A stretch of 64,000 bases of DNA from Myxococcus landrumus (GTDB lineage: Bacteria > Myxococcota > Myxococcia > Myxococcales > Myxococcaceae): positions 1,641,001 to 1,705,000 of the forward strand of contig NZ_CP071091.1 in the NCBI RefSeq assembly GCF_017301635.1, in the 5' to 3' direction. This document shows positions 9,478 to 19,046 of the stretch, one piece after another; the stretch's first letter is position 1; each line of letters opens with the position of its first letter. The notes below the pieces were generated by a model. That model saw only the letters and a list, made by a program, of their open reading frames with translations, had not been told where the DNA came from and did not search any database. The translations under genes were made by a program, and so were the position numbers.

Positions 9478-11271
9478 TTACCAATACTTGCCGTCGTGCC
9501 CCTCTCTGACCACCTGTCGCAGCCACCCTCCCCACTGCGATTCATCAGTCAGACAAACCAGCAAATCCCGCTCCTGCCCACCCAGGTTCCATGACCACGG
9601 GCAGAATGCATACGTCTGGGGATGTGCGGCCCCTGCGAGCAACCGCAGCAGCGACATCTTCCGCTCGGCCGCCCCATACGTCTTCAGCTCGAAGTCCCCA
9701 GGCGCCACGTTCGCCAGGGAGAGTGCATGCCTGCACGCCTCCTCGAACCCGCCAATCCTGTCCACCAAACCCACATCCTTCGCGCGCAGGCCCGAGTACA
9801 CCCGCCCCTCCGCCAAGGCGTGGATCTCCTCCTTCGTCCGACCCCGCGCCTTCGCCACATGCCCCAGGAAGGACTGGTACATCTCCTCCACGTCCGCCTC
9901 GAGCGCCGCCCGCTCCCCTTCCGAGAACGCCTTCGAGAACGACAACAGCGCCGCGTTCGCTCCCCGCGTCATCACCGTCCGGTGAATCCCTAGCAGCTTG
10001 AGCAACCCGCTCGTGTCGAACTTCCCCGCGAACACGCCGATCGACCCCACCACCGCGTGCGGCGCGCTCCACACTTCCTTCGCCCCCAGCGCCACCATGT
10101 AGCCCGCGCTCGCGCACACCCGATCCATGTACGCCAGCACCGGCTTCTTCTTCGCCACCCGCTGCACCGCCTCCAGGATCTGCTCGGACGCAATCGCCGC
10201 GCCCCCAGGGCTGTTCACATACAGCAACACCGCCTTGGACCGCTTGTCCCGCCCCGCCGCCCGCAAGCCCTTCACCACCGCGTCCGCCGTCGCCAGCCGC
10301 CCGCCCGCGTTCCCCTTCCCCGGAACAATCATCCCTGACACCGGCACGAACGCCAGACGCGTCCGCCGCTTCAATCGCTTCCACTTCACCGGCGGAAACG
10401 GAACCGTCTCCAGATACATCTCCAACGGCTCCAGCTCCGTCTCCTCCTCCGACCCCGCCTCCTTCGAATCCGCCGCCGGAGCCGCCACCAACCCCAGATG
10501 CACGGGCAGGTCCGCCTCGCTCACCAGCGCATCCACCAGCCCCGCCGCCTTCGCCCGCTGCGCACTGAACGGGCCCACGTCAATCAGCCCCTTCACCTCC
10601 TCGGCCGTCTTCCGCCGCCCCGCCGACACCGCCTCCACCAACACCGAGTACCGCTCATCCAGGAACGTCTCCACCGTCCGCCGCTGGATGTCAGAGACCT
10701 CCGGATGCGTGAACAGCTCCGGCGCTGTCTTGTAGTCACCCCGGCGAACGAACTGCCCCCGGATGCCCACCCGCCCCAGGCCCTCACCCAACGCGGTGGC
10801 CTCGGCCGCATAGCCCACCAACTCCAACCGCCCCATCGGCGCCAGCAACACCTCGTCCGCCGCGCACATCAACGCGTAGCTGTCCGAGTCCACCATCACC
10901 GCCCACGCCACCACCCGCTTCCCCGCCGCCCGGAACTCGGCCAGCAGTGCCACCACGGCGTCCCGCTTCGCCGGCGGCAACCCCAGCTCCTCCACCTCCA
11001 GCACGATGCCCTTCACCCGGGCGTCCTTCGCCAGGAGCCTCAAGTCCTCCCCGAACCGCTCCAGGGACGTCACATCCGAGGGCTCCGGCCTGGCCCCTCC
11101 CCCCAGCGAGAACCGAGGCCGGCGCTGCTGGCGATACGAGGGGTCCCCCGTCAGCCGGAAGCGCACGTACGCCGGGCGGTGACGCGCGGCCAGCATCCGG
11201 AAGGGCGCTCCCAGGAGGGAGCTCAACAACAGAAACAGGTTCGCGAGAGCAATGAAGGGCAGGCGCAGCAT
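9478..11271 (-). CDS. sppA: Signal peptide peptidase SppA (67-kDa tandem type)
   Basis: Membrane-bound serine protease that degrades cleaved signal peptides. The 597-residue product has an N-terminal membrane anchor (about 5-20) and two crotonase-like S49 domains, the long two-domain form seen in E. coli SppA. The Lys/Ser dyad can be read: Lys181 in RRGDYKTAPE of the first domain and Ser388 in VCASAGYMVA of the second, with NSPGG (353-357) before it. I chose the ATG at 11271 because the hydrophobic anchor begins there; a GTG at 11319 would add 16 polar residues ahead of it. A 177-bp gap separates it from the giant gene downstream on the same strand. Confidence 0.92.
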   Translation of the reverse strand: MLRLPFIALANLFLLLSSLLGAPFRMLAARHRPAYVRFRLTGDPSYRQQRRPRFSLGGGARPEPSDVTSLERFGEDLRLLAKDARVKGIVLEVEELGLPPAKRDAVVALLAEFRAAGKRVVAWAVMVDSDSYALMCAADEVLLAPMGRLELVGYAAEATALGEGLGRVGIRGQFVRRGDYKTAPELFTHPEVSDIQRRTVETFLDERYSVLVEAVSAGRRKTAEEVKGLIDVGPFSAQRAKAAGLVDALVSEADLPVHLGLVAAPAADSKEAGSEEETELEPLEMYLETVPFPPVKWKRLKRRTRLAFVPVSGMIVPGKGNAGGRLATADAVVKGLRAAGRDKRSKAVLLYVNSPGGAAIASEQILEAVQRVAKKKPVLAYMDRVCASAGYMVALGAKEVWSAPHAVVGSIGVFAGKFDTSGLLKLLGIHRTVMTRGANAALLSFSKAFSEGERAALEADVEEMYQSFLGHVAKARGRTKEEIHALAEGRVYSGLRAKDVGLVDRIGGFEEACRHALSLANVAPGDFELKTYGAAERKMSLLRLLAGAAHPQTYAFCPWSWNLGGQERDLLVCLTDESQWGGWLRQVVREGHDGKYW

Positions 11272-11374
11272 GGCGTCCCGTGGTGGATGTGGGCGTCCAG
11301 GCGCGTACTGGACGCGCACTCCCCGCGCAAGCCCTGTTCAGCACTCCCGTTGGGTCGTGATAGCCTCCCCCCTC

Positions 11375-11728
11375 ATGCAAACCCCTTCCCTCGCCCGACT
11401 CCTCCTCGTCCTCGCGCTCGCGACGGGCGGAGCCGCGCTGGCCCAGCCGCGCAAACCGGTCCAGGACTTCAACGCCCCCCGTGAGCTCACCGCCGAAGAG
11501 CGCGAGGCCGCCAAGCAGCGCGCCATGGGCAACAACCTCAACTCCTACGGCAAGGACATCCAGGTGAAGGCCCAGCCCTTCCCGTGGAAGGCCGTGGGAC
11601 TCGCCGGCATCGTGTTCCTCGCCGCCATCCCCTTCGGCATTCGCGCCTTCCGCAACACGTCGAAGGAGATGAGCAACTCGAACACCTTCGGCAACAACTC
11701 CAACCGCGGCGAAGACGAAGAGGCCTGA
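11375..11728 (+). CDS. Small exported single-span membrane protein, unknown function
   Basis: 117 residues. A signal-peptide-like N-terminus (LLLVLALATGGAALAQ, cleavage near 24) precedes a charged linker rich in Glu/Arg/Lys, then one hydrophobic span (AVGLAGIVFLAAIPFGIRAF, about 69-88) and an Asn/Ser-rich, acidic tail (NSNTFGNNSNRGEDEEA). The ATG at 11375 has no clear Shine-Dalgarno sequence; TAGCCT sits 8 nt before it, which fits a leaderless transcript. It lies divergent to sppA and convergent with rtcA, whose stop is 7 bp away. I do not recognise a family. Confidence 0.7.
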   Translation: MQTPSLARLLLVLALATGGAALAQPRKPVQDFNAPRELTAEEREAAKQRAMGNNLNSYGKDIQVKAQPFPWKAVGLAGIVFLAAIPFGIRAFRNTSKEMSNSNTFGNNSNRGEDEEA

Positions 11729-11735
11729 ACCCGCC

Positions 11736-12809
11736 TCACGCCGGCGCCACCTCCACCGCCCCTCCCGCGTCCACTCGAACCTGAACCGGAAGGAACTGCT
11801 CGAGCACGCGGGCGTGGGTGGTCAGATGGTCCGTCACCCGCGCTGCCGAGAAGCGCGTCGTTCCCGGCGTCACCTTCCCCAGCCGCCCCGAGGCCAACAG
11901 CGCCGCGGGCAAGAGAATCTGGTCCGCCAGGGACTCATCCAGCGCGCCCCCTGTCTCCATGAAGCGCGTCAGGGCCTCTCCCGCCTCGCGACCCACGTCC
12001 TCGGCGGGACGGCCCTTCTCTCCCAGCGCCGTAAAGCCCGCGATGGTGTGCTCGAACTGAGCCAGCACGAACGTCACCGTGCCCAGTGAGCGCGTCACCG
12101 GCAGCGGCCGGTTCTCCGCCTCCGCCAGGATGCCTCGCTCCCGCAGCATCGACACCGCGGCGCGAGACTGTCGCTCGGCGATGCTGAACGGCAAGCCTCC
12201 CACGAAGGACGAGACATGCACCTCGCGCAACATCCCGCGCGCGGGCAGGTCCACCAGCAGCGGCGGCTCCCGAGGCGCCCCCACCTCCGCCACCATCTCC
12301 CCCGCCCCCTCCGGATAGAACCCGGCCTGAGGCATCGTGAGCTGCACGGGAAACCCGTACGCATGCGCCACGGGCTGCCACACCGTGGCCACGTAGTGGA
12401 AGCTCGGGCTGTGCGGCAGGTGCGTGCCGCCCCGCAGCGTGAGCCGCCCTCCGCCCGCCAATGCCAAGGGATACACCAGGCACTGGAAGATGAGCGGCGT
12501 GCTCCCCGCCGTGCCCACCTCCAGCAGATAGTCCCCGGCACGCACCGGGCCCGGCGTGAAGGAGAGCTCGGAAGCGCCCACGGTGGCGCCGTCACTCCGC
12601 CCCCCGAGCGCCTCTGCGCCGCGCACGCACGCCAGATGCTGGGGCCTCAGCCCCGGAGGCTCCCGCCGCGAGCGAAGATGCGTGATGTGGAACGGCCGCC
12701 CCGTGATGAGCGACAGCGACAGCGCCGAGCGGAGGATCTGCCCTCCCCCCTCGCCCTCACTCCCATCGAGCCGCACCGGCCCACTGTCGAGCCCCTCGGT
12801 GCCAGTCAT
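11736..12809 (-). CDS. rtcA: RNA 3'-terminal phosphate cyclase
   Basis: Converts RNA 3'-phosphate ends to 2',3'-cyclic phosphates using ATP, through an adenylated enzyme. The 357-residue product is close to the usual family length (about 340). It begins with the family signature LDGSEGEGGGQILRSALSLS (14-33) and has REPPGLRPQHL near 49-59. The conserved His that accepts AMP is most likely His328 in TDHLTTHARVLEQF. Nothing resembling RtcB ligase or the RtcR regulator lies nearby, unlike the enterobacterial rtcBA operon. TAGCTT at 12842-12837 is a possible -10 element about 27 nt before the ATG. Confidence 0.93.
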   Translation of the reverse strand: MTGTEGLDSGPVRLDGSEGEGGGQILRSALSLSLITGRPFHITHLRSRREPPGLRPQHLACVRGAEALGGRSDGATVGASELSFTPGPVRAGDYLLEVGTAGSTPLIFQCLVYPLALAGGGRLTLRGGTHLPHSPSFHYVATVWQPVAHAYGFPVQLTMPQAGFYPEGAGEMVAEVGAPREPPLLVDLPARGMLREVHVSSFVGGLPFSIAERQSRAAVSMLRERGILAEAENRPLPVTRSLGTVTFVLAQFEHTIAGFTALGEKGRPAEDVGREAGEALTRFMETGGALDESLADQILLPAALLASGRLGKVTPGTTRFSAARVTDHLTTHARVLEQFLPVQVRVDAGGAVEVAPA

Positions 12810-12892
12810 ACCCTTCCCGTCCCTCAGTGCCGGCGGAAGCTAACAGGAACGAAAGGCAATCTCTCGTGAAGTTGCTCCCGCACCTCGCATGA

Positions 12893-12922
12893 GCGGACGG
12901 TGCCTGACAGATGCACCGCCGC
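12893..12922 (-). terminator. Hairpin downstream of the S15 hydrolase gene
   Basis: CGGTGC (12898-12903) pairs with GCACCG (12913-12918) across a 9-nt loop. After a one-base bulge the stem continues with GCGG (12893-12896) against CCGC (12919-12922). It begins about 20 nt beyond the hydrolase stop codon. No T-tract follows, so it is a terminator candidate only. Confidence 0.4.
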
Positions 12923-12943
12923 GCTCATCCTTCTCACACCGCC

Positions 12944-14896
12944 TCAGCCGCCCTGTGCATCCAACGCCGGCAACACCCCGACCTCGATGAAGCTGGGATG
13001 CTCCGAGGAGTGATACACGCGATGAAACGAACGCGTGAAGTCCGTCTCCTTGGCCTCGTAGATGTTCGGCACGTACGTCTGCGGATTGCGGTCGATGAAC
13101 GGGAACCAGCTCGACTGCACCTGAATCATCACCCGGTGCCCTCGCTGGAACGTGTGGAGGACGTCGTTGATGGTGAAGCGCACCTTCGTCACCTCACCGG
13201 GCTTGAACGGCTTGGGCTCGCTGTAGCTCTCGCGGAAGCGACCGCGGAACGGCTCGCCGCGCACCAGCGTTTGCTGCCCACCCCGGTCCTTCGTGCCCTT
13301 CTCGTCATCGTCCTTCCGCCCCGGAAGCACCCCGGGGTTCACATCGATGAGCTTCACCACCCAGTCCGCGTCCGAGCCCGTCGTGGAGACCCACAGCTCC
13401 GCCTCCAGCGGTCCCGCCAGCGTGAGGTCCTGCGTCAGCGGCTCCGTCTGGAACACCAGCACGTCCGGGCGGCTCGCCGCGAAGCGCTGGTCCTCCGTCA
13501 TGTAGTTCTTGCTCCAGCCCGTCGTCAGCTCCTGCGTGTACGGCACGGGCTTCGCCGGGTCGCTCACGTACTCCTCGAAGGACTCCGCCGCGCCCTTGCT
13601 GGTGGGCGCCTGCATCGACAGTCCACCCTTGGGTTGGAAGTACAGCTTCGTCCCGCGAAGGCCCTTCGGAGGCCACGCATCGAACTGGCGCCAGCGGTTG
13701 GCCCCCGACTCGAACACCAGGGCCTCGGGCACCTCGGGTGCTGCGCCTCCCTTGAGGTGGTGCTTGAAGAAGCCCACGGCCAGGTCCTGGTACGTCTCCG
13801 CGGTGCGGAAGCCGAACTGGGCGTCGCCCAGCGCGGAGCCCTCGGTGCGAATCCAGCCGCCGTGAGACCACGGCCCCATGATGAGCGTGTTCGCCGTGCC
13901 CGGGTTCTGCTTCTCGATGGCGGCATACGTCCGCAGCGGTCCGTACAGGTCCTCCGTGTCGTACCAGCCGCCCACCACCAGCATCGCCGCCTTGATGTTC
14001 TTCAGGTGCGGCAGGATGTTCCGCTCCTTCCAGAAGGCGTCGTAGTTGGGGTGCGCCACCACGTCCTTCCAGAACGCGACGTCGCCCTTGAAGTACTTCG
14101 AGTCGGCGTTGCTCAACGGGCCCAGGTCCAGGAAGAACTGATACCCATCCGGCGTGCCGAAGTCGAAGCGGTTGAAGTCCTCGCTGGCCGTGGGCGCGGG
14201 ACGCGGCTTGCCGAAGCCCGAGAAGAAGCTGAAGGCGAGCGACAGGTTGAAGGCCCCATGCCGGTGCATGTCGTCCCAGAACCAGTCACCGATGGGCGCC
14301 TGCGGTGACACGGCCTTGAGCGCCGGATGCGAGTCGATGGCTCCAGCGGACGCGTAGAAGCCGGGATACGAGATGCCCCACTGGCCCACGCGGCCGTTGT
14401 TGTGGGGCACCCGCTTCACCAGCCAGTCGATGGTGTCATACGTGTCCGAGCTCTCGTCCGTCTCCTTCGGCCCGCGCTTCTTCGGGTTGTGCGGACGCAC
14501 GTTGACGAACTCGCCCTCGGACATGTGCTGGCCGCGCACGTCCTGGAAGACGAAGATGTAGCCCTCCTTCTCGAAGGCCTCCGTCGGTCCCAGCCGCTGC
14601 GGGTAGCGGTCCGCGCCGTAGGGCCCCACGCTGTACGGCGTGCGGACCAGCAGGATGGGATAGCGCTTGTTGGGGGACGCATCCACCGGGGCATACACAG
14701 ACGTGAAGAGCTTCACGCCGTCCCGCATGGGGATGCGGTACTCGAACTTGGTGTAGCGCGAGCGGATGCGCTCGATTCGCTCCGGCGACGCCGCAGCGGC
14801 CACCTTCGGCGGGGCGGCGGGAGGTGCCTGTGCGAGCGAAGGACCGGCGAGGGAACACAGCAACAGTGCCGCGAGTCTGCGGGACACGGTGGACAT
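12944..14896 (-). CDS. Exported S15/CocE-NonD family hydrolase (X-Pro dipeptidyl-peptidase-like)
   Basis: 650 residues from the ATG at 14896, which follows GGAG and starts a signal peptide (MSTVSRRLAALLLCSLAGPSLAQ). An alpha/beta-hydrolase follows with nucleophile Ser176 in GQWGISYPGF, a candidate oxyanion Tyr88 in RTPYSVG, an Asp in GGWYDTEDLYG and a His in MGPWSHGG. The C-terminal part is the beta-sandwich typical of PepX/CocE enzymes (the GHRVMIQVQSSWFP region). Members hydrolyse X-Pro peptides, acyl esters such as cocaine, or alpha-amino acid esters; the substrate here cannot be told. Probably periplasmic or secreted. It follows the NtrC-type regulator gene by 90 bp on the same strand. 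Confidence 0.88.
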   Translation of the reverse strand: MSTVSRRLAALLLCSLAGPSLAQAPPAAPPKVAAAASPERIERIRSRYTKFEYRIPMRDGVKLFTSVYAPVDASPNKRYPILLVRTPYSVGPYGADRYPQRLGPTEAFEKEGYIFVFQDVRGQHMSEGEFVNVRPHNPKKRGPKETDESSDTYDTIDWLVKRVPHNNGRVGQWGISYPGFYASAGAIDSHPALKAVSPQAPIGDWFWDDMHRHGAFNLSLAFSFFSGFGKPRPAPTASEDFNRFDFGTPDGYQFFLDLGPLSNADSKYFKGDVAFWKDVVAHPNYDAFWKERNILPHLKNIKAAMLVVGGWYDTEDLYGPLRTYAAIEKQNPGTANTLIMGPWSHGGWIRTEGSALGDAQFGFRTAETYQDLAVGFFKHHLKGGAAPEVPEALVFESGANRWRQFDAWPPKGLRGTKLYFQPKGGLSMQAPTSKGAAESFEEYVSDPAKPVPYTQELTTGWSKNYMTEDQRFAASRPDVLVFQTEPLTQDLTLAGPLEAELWVSTTGSDADWVVKLIDVNPGVLPGRKDDDEKGTKDRGGQQTLVRGEPFRGRFRESYSEPKPFKPGEVTKVRFTINDVLHTFQRGHRVMIQVQSSWFPFIDRNPQTYVPNIYEAKETDFTRSFHRVYHSSEHPSFIEVGVLPALDAQGG

Positions 14897-14986
14897 GCAC
14901 ACTCCAGGGATGGGACGCGACCTCGTGGGGGACACAACCTACCCCGAACGACGGGAAACCCCGTTTGTTCCCCGTCCCCCGACGAA

Positions 14987-16417
14987 TCAGTTCCCCCCTT
15001 CTTCCGGAGCACTGTCCAGCCCGTACTTGCGCAGCTTGTCGTGCAAGGTGGCGCGGCCAATCCCCAGCCGCCGAGCCGCACCGCTGCGGTTTCCCCCTTC
15101 GATGCGCAGCGCGTCCAGGATGAGTCCCCGCTCGTAGGCCTCCACCCGTTCTTTCAGGCCCGCGCCCGGAGCGGCCTCGGCGTCGTCTGGCCTCGGCCCG
15201 TCGAGCACGGCTCCTGGAGACACCGGGACCACGCCTCCAGGCTCGCGGGATGGCAGGAGCGACAGGTCCAGCTCTCCATCACTGGACAACGCGACCAGGC
15301 TCTCCAGCGTGTTCTCCAGCTCGCGCACATTGCCGCGCCACGGCAACGCCACCAGCCGGTCGATGAAGCCCTCGGGCACCTTGAGCGGGCCCGTATGAAA
15401 CCGGCCGCTGAAGCGGTCCAGGAACATGCGCGCGAGCACCGGGATGTCCTCGGGGCGCTCCCGCAGCGCCGGCACTCGAAGGTGGACCACGTTGAGGCGA
15501 TAGTAGAGGTCCTCGCGGAACTGCCCTTCCGCGGCGCGCTTGCGCAGGTCCCGGTGCGTGGCGGCGAGGATTCGCACGTCCACCTTCACGGGCCGGTCCT
15601 CCCCCACCGGACGCACTTCGCCTTCTTGAAGCACCCGCAAGAGCTTCGCCTGGAGCGGAGGCGCCAGCTCGCCCACCTCGTCGAGGAGCAGCGTGCCCCC
15701 ATCCGCCTCCCGGAAGAGGCCCTGACGCACGCGGTGCGCGCCGGTGAAGGCCCCCTTCGCGTGGCCGAACAGCTCCGCCTCGGCCAGCTCCTCGGTGAGC
15801 GCCGCGCAGTTGAAGCGCAGGTAGGGCTTCTGCGCTCGGGCCGAGGCTCTCACCAACGCCTCCGCCACGCGCTCCTTGCCCGTGCCGCTCTCTCCCGTGA
15901 TGAGCACCGTCACGTCGCGAGAGCCCGCGCGCTGGACCATCTGCGCCAGCCGCCCCATGGGCTCCGAGGTGAACACCAGCGAGCGCGACAGGTTCAGCTC
16001 CCCTGTCAGCCGCTCGTTCTCGTGGCGCAGCCTCACCGACTCCAGGGCCCGGGTGACGACGGCGAGCAGTTCGTCCACGTCGAACGGCTTGCGGAAGTAG
16101 TCATACGCTCCCGCCTTCACCGCCTCCACCGCGAAGCGCTCCGAGCCATGGGCGGTGATGACGATGACGCGCGGCGCATGGGGCATCGTGCTCAGCCGCC
16201 GCACCAGCTCCATGCCGTCCATCCGAGGCATGCGCAGGTCGGTGATGACCAGCTCGAAGACCTGTGAGGACAGCTTCTCCAACGCCGCGACACCATCCTC
16301 GGCCTGCACCACCTCCACGTCGTCGATGCTCCGCAGCATCTCCTTCAACGTGAAGCGCACGCCCGCGTCGTCATCCACCACCAGCACCCGCGAGACACTC
16401 CGGGCCTCACCCCGCAT
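14987..16417 (-). CDS. NtrC-family sigma-54-dependent response regulator
   Basis: 476 residues in the standard three-part order. The receiver domain has acidic pocket VVDDD and phosphoacceptor Asp60 in VITDLRMPRMDG. The AAA+ domain has Walker A GESGTGKE, the sigma-54-contacting loop GAFTGA, and Walker B LLLDEVGEL. A Fis-type helix-turn-helix lies at the C-terminus (GNRSGAARRLGIGRATLHDKLRKYGL). It activates transcription by sigma-54 RNA polymerase from upstream sites once phosphorylated. The ATG overlaps the kinase gene by 11 bp, so the two are cotranscribed partners. A sigma-54 promoter at 19577-19592 is a plausible target (inference). Confidence 0.93.
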   Translation of the reverse strand: MRGEARSVSRVLVVDDDAGVRFTLKEMLRSIDDVEVVQAEDGVAALEKLSSQVFELVITDLRMPRMDGMELVRRLSTMPHAPRVIVITAHGSERFAVEAVKAGAYDYFRKPFDVDELLAVVTRALESVRLRHENERLTGELNLSRSLVFTSEPMGRLAQMVQRAGSRDVTVLITGESGTGKERVAEALVRASARAQKPYLRFNCAALTEELAEAELFGHAKGAFTGAHRVRQGLFREADGGTLLLDEVGELAPPLQAKLLRVLQEGEVRPVGEDRPVKVDVRILAATHRDLRKRAAEGQFREDLYYRLNVVHLRVPALRERPEDIPVLARMFLDRFSGRFHTGPLKVPEGFIDRLVALPWRGNVRELENTLESLVALSSDGELDLSLLPSREPGGVVPVSPGAVLDGPRPDDAEAAPGAGLKERVEAYERGLILDALRIEGGNRSGAARRLGIGRATLHDKLRKYGLDSAPEEGGN

Positions 16418-17750
16418 GACTCACCTCCCGCCCTCGCACCGGCCCCAAGGTGTCCGCGGGGGGCTCGCGAGGCAGCACCAGCTCCGCCACGCAGCCTCCC
16501 GCGACCTCGTTGCGCAAGGTGACGTCCCCACCATGCTGACGCGCCAGCGCGCGGGCCACCGTCAACCCCAACCCCGAGCCACGCTTCTTGGTCGTCACTC
16601 CCGCTTCGAAGACCCGGCCGGCCAGCTCCGGCGCAAGCCCCGCCCCTGAATCGCGGATGACCACTCGAACATCCCCCGTGCTCGTGGACTCGAGGCACAC
16701 CAGCACCTGGCCTCCTCGGGGACTGGCATCGATGGCGTTGAGGAGCAGGTTCATCACCACCTGCCTCACCTTGCGTGTATCGCAGACGGCGTGCAGCGGG
16801 CCTTCGCTGTCCCGGAGGATGGTCACCCCGTGTTCCGCGGCCACGCCCTCGTGAAGCACCAGGGCCTGGTCGCACAGCGCCGACAGGTCCACCTCGCTGA
16901 GCGACAGGGGCACCAGGGGCCGCGAGAAGTTGAGGAACTCCTCCAGGATGCCCTGCATGCGAGTGACTTCTCCCGCGAGGACCTCCAGTCGCTCCTGGGG
17001 CTGCGCACGTTCCGTCTCGCGCTGCATGAGCTGCGTCAGTCCCTTCACCGTGGCCAGGGGATTCTTCAGCTCATGGGCAATCTCACCCGACAGCGCCTCC
17101 AGCGTCCGCGCGTAGGTCCTGTGCGTGGCGAGCAGTTCGTCGCGCTGCTGGAACGACTCCGCGAGCATGTCCTCGACCGTGCGCCGGAAGGCCGAGCCCA
17201 TCGCGTTGGCCGCGAAGATGGACAGGAACGTACACCCCGAGATGGCGATGAGCAGCTCACGCGGTGGCGCGCCCAGGAAGGACAGGTGCAGCGGCGGAGT
17301 CCACCCGTTCAGGTGCACCACCGACAGCACGGCCACCATGCCGAGCTCCGCCGCCATCAGCACCTTGCGCTGCGCTCCAGGCAACAGCGCCGCCGCGATG
17401 AACGCGAGCGGTGCGATGAGCGGCAAGAGCGGACTCGCCAGCCCTCCCGTGCCCCACGTCAGGCTCTGCTCCAGCACGAGGCCGCCCGCGAAGTTGATGA
17501 ACAAGCCCCTCGCGGAGATTCCTTCCCGCTCGTACCGGCGCAGCTCGTAGAAGAAGAACGCCAGGGCGACCACCATCTGCACGAGCAGCCAGACCCGGCG
17601 CCAGGGCGCGGTGTCCATCAAGGTGGTCCCCGCGATGGTCGCCATCAGGAACGCCCCGAAGTAGGCGCGCATCCGCACCACGCGGCCGAAGATGTGGCCC
17701 ACGTGCTTGAGGCGCATGGCCTCGAGACTGCGCCGGGTTCGCGGTTCCAT
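16407..17750 (-). CDS. Membrane sensor histidine kinase, partner of the NtrC-type regulator
   Basis: 447 residues. The N-terminal half is a membrane region of about six spans (32-190) with no large periplasmic domain. HisKA follows with phosphoacceptor His226 in SGEIAHELKNPLATVKG, then a HATPase_c domain with N-box VVMNLLLNAIDA, G1 DSGAGLAP and G2 GSGLGLTVARALARQHGG. It probably senses something in or at the membrane and phosphorylates the overlapping downstream regulator. It starts 24 bp after the stop of the MBL-fold hydrolase gene on the same strand, so a three-gene operon is likely. Confidence 0.92.
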   Translation of the reverse strand: MEPRTRRSLEAMRLKHVGHIFGRVVRMRAYFGAFLMATIAGTTLMDTAPWRRVWLLVQMVVALAFFFYELRRYEREGISARGLFINFAGGLVLEQSLTWGTGGLASPLLPLIAPLAFIAAALLPGAQRKVLMAAELGMVAVLSVVHLNGWTPPLHLSFLGAPPRELLIAISGCTFLSIFAANAMGSAFRRTVEDMLAESFQQRDELLATHRTYARTLEALSGEIAHELKNPLATVKGLTQLMQRETERAQPQERLEVLAGEVTRMQGILEEFLNFSRPLVPLSLSEVDLSALCDQALVLHEGVAAEHGVTILRDSEGPLHAVCDTRKVRQVVMNLLLNAIDASPRGGQVLVCLESTSTGDVRVVIRDSGAGLAPELAGRVFEAGVTTKKRGSGLGLTVARALARQHGGDVTLRNEVAGGCVAELVLPREPPADTLGPVRGREVSHAG

Positions 17751-17774
17751 GTGCGCCTCGTCAGTGCGCGGCGT

Positions 17775-18977
17775 TCAAGGCCGCGAGCCCGGCTGCGTGG
17801 CCGTCACCGGCGCCGGCATCCCCGTCGAGAGGATGGGATGCTGCTCCGCGGTCTCCCACGACAGCGCGGGCCACCAGGGGGACTCGGCCTGCTCGGCCTC
17901 GGGCTCCAGACTCTGTCCTGGCTTGGGCAACAGCAGTGGCACCGAGGCCTGGGTGGCCGCCGCGCGCACACGCTCCGCCGGCTCCGTCCAACCGTGATAG
18001 GCCAGCCCGAACAGGGCCCAATGAATGGGAAGCATCGCCTTCCCACGTAGCATCTGATGTGCCAGCACGGCCTGCTCCGGGCCGATGTGCCAGTCCGGCC
18101 AGGTGCGGTGGTACTGGCCCGTCTCAATCATCGTCACGTCGAAGGGCCCCAGGCGCTCGCCGATGTCACGCATCGCGGGGAACAAGCCCGTGTCTCCCGA
18201 GAAGTAGACCCGGTGCCGTGGGCCCACCAGCGCATAGCCGGCCCACAGCGTGGCGTCCTTGTCGAGGACCTGCCGCCCCGAGGCGTGGCGCGCGGGCGTG
18301 GCGACCACCTCCAGCCCTCCCACCTGGGTGCGCTCCCACCAGTCGAGCTCCACGATGCGCTCGACGGGGATGCCCCATGACTCGAGATGCGCGCCCACCC
18401 CGAGCGGCACGATGAAGACGGCCTTGGAGTCCTTCAGCGCGACGACGGTCCCCATGTCCAGGTGGTCATAGTGGTCATGGGAGATGACGACCGCGTCGAT
18501 GGGGGGCAGGTCCTCCAACGCGATGGGCGGCGCGAACCAGCGCGTGGGCCCCACCCAGGTGTAGGGCGAGACACGCTCGCTCCATACCGGGTCCGTGAGG
18601 ATGCGGTGGCCATCCAGCTCCACCAGCAGCGTGGAGTGACCCAGCCAGGTGAGGCGCAGCCCCGTCGCGGGAGGCGTCTGGAAGCGCGCCGGGTCGATGG
18701 GCGCCACCTGGAGGGGCTCGGTGGGGTTCGTATGCGGGCTCGCCTGGAGCGCGCTCGTCAGCATCTCACCGTAGTGGTTCACCAACGGCTGTGGATTGTC
18801 GAAGCGCCCGTCCTTCCACTGAGGAGAGCGCTCCATCCGCTCGCGCCGGGCGCCTGTCGCTCGCCGACCAAACGCGGTGTATCCATCCACGACGAGCACG
18901 AGGATGCCCAGCGCCAGCAGCGCCGCCAGCCCCATCGCGCCCCGGCGCAGCACGCGCCAAAAGCCTCGGGTCTTCAT
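17775..18977 (-). CDS. Membrane-anchored MBL-fold metallohydrolase (UlaG / NAPE-PLD-like)
   Basis: 400 residues from the ATG at 18977, preceded by GGGAG. An N-terminal anchor (about 15-31, AALLALGILVLVVDG) leads to a metallo-beta-lactamase fold with the metal motif ISHDHYDHLD, an upstream LTWLGHSTLLVEL strand, HASGRQ, the third-ligand region YFSGDTGLFP and a C-terminal LPIHWALFGL. This pattern matches the L-ascorbate-6-phosphate lactonase / N-acyl-phosphatidylethanolamine phospholipase D group; the substrate is unknown. A TTG at 19007 could add ten residues but is less likely. It is the first gene of the apparent operon with the kinase and regulator. Confidence 0.88.
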   Translation of the reverse strand: MKTRGFWRVLRRGAMGLAALLALGILVLVVDGYTAFGRRATGARRERMERSPQWKDGRFDNPQPLVNHYGEMLTSALQASPHTNPTEPLQVAPIDPARFQTPPATGLRLTWLGHSTLLVELDGHRILTDPVWSERVSPYTWVGPTRWFAPPIALEDLPPIDAVVISHDHYDHLDMGTVVALKDSKAVFIVPLGVGAHLESWGIPVERIVELDWWERTQVGGLEVVATPARHASGRQVLDKDATLWAGYALVGPRHRVYFSGDTGLFPAMRDIGERLGPFDVTMIETGQYHRTWPDWHIGPEQAVLAHQMLRGKAMLPIHWALFGLAYHGWTEPAERVRAAATQASVPLLLPKPGQSLEPEAEQAESPWWPALSWETAEQHPILSTGMPAPVTATQPGSRP

Positions 18978-19046
18978 TGAACAATGGCTCCCAGGTGGGG
19001 CAGTCAATCACGCGGCCCCTCTTCCTGGAACCACGCGCCTCGCGAC

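Noticed and set aside
11272..11319. Upstream GTG start for sppA at 11319
   Set aside because: It would place 16 polar residues before the membrane anchor and has no properly spaced ribosome site.
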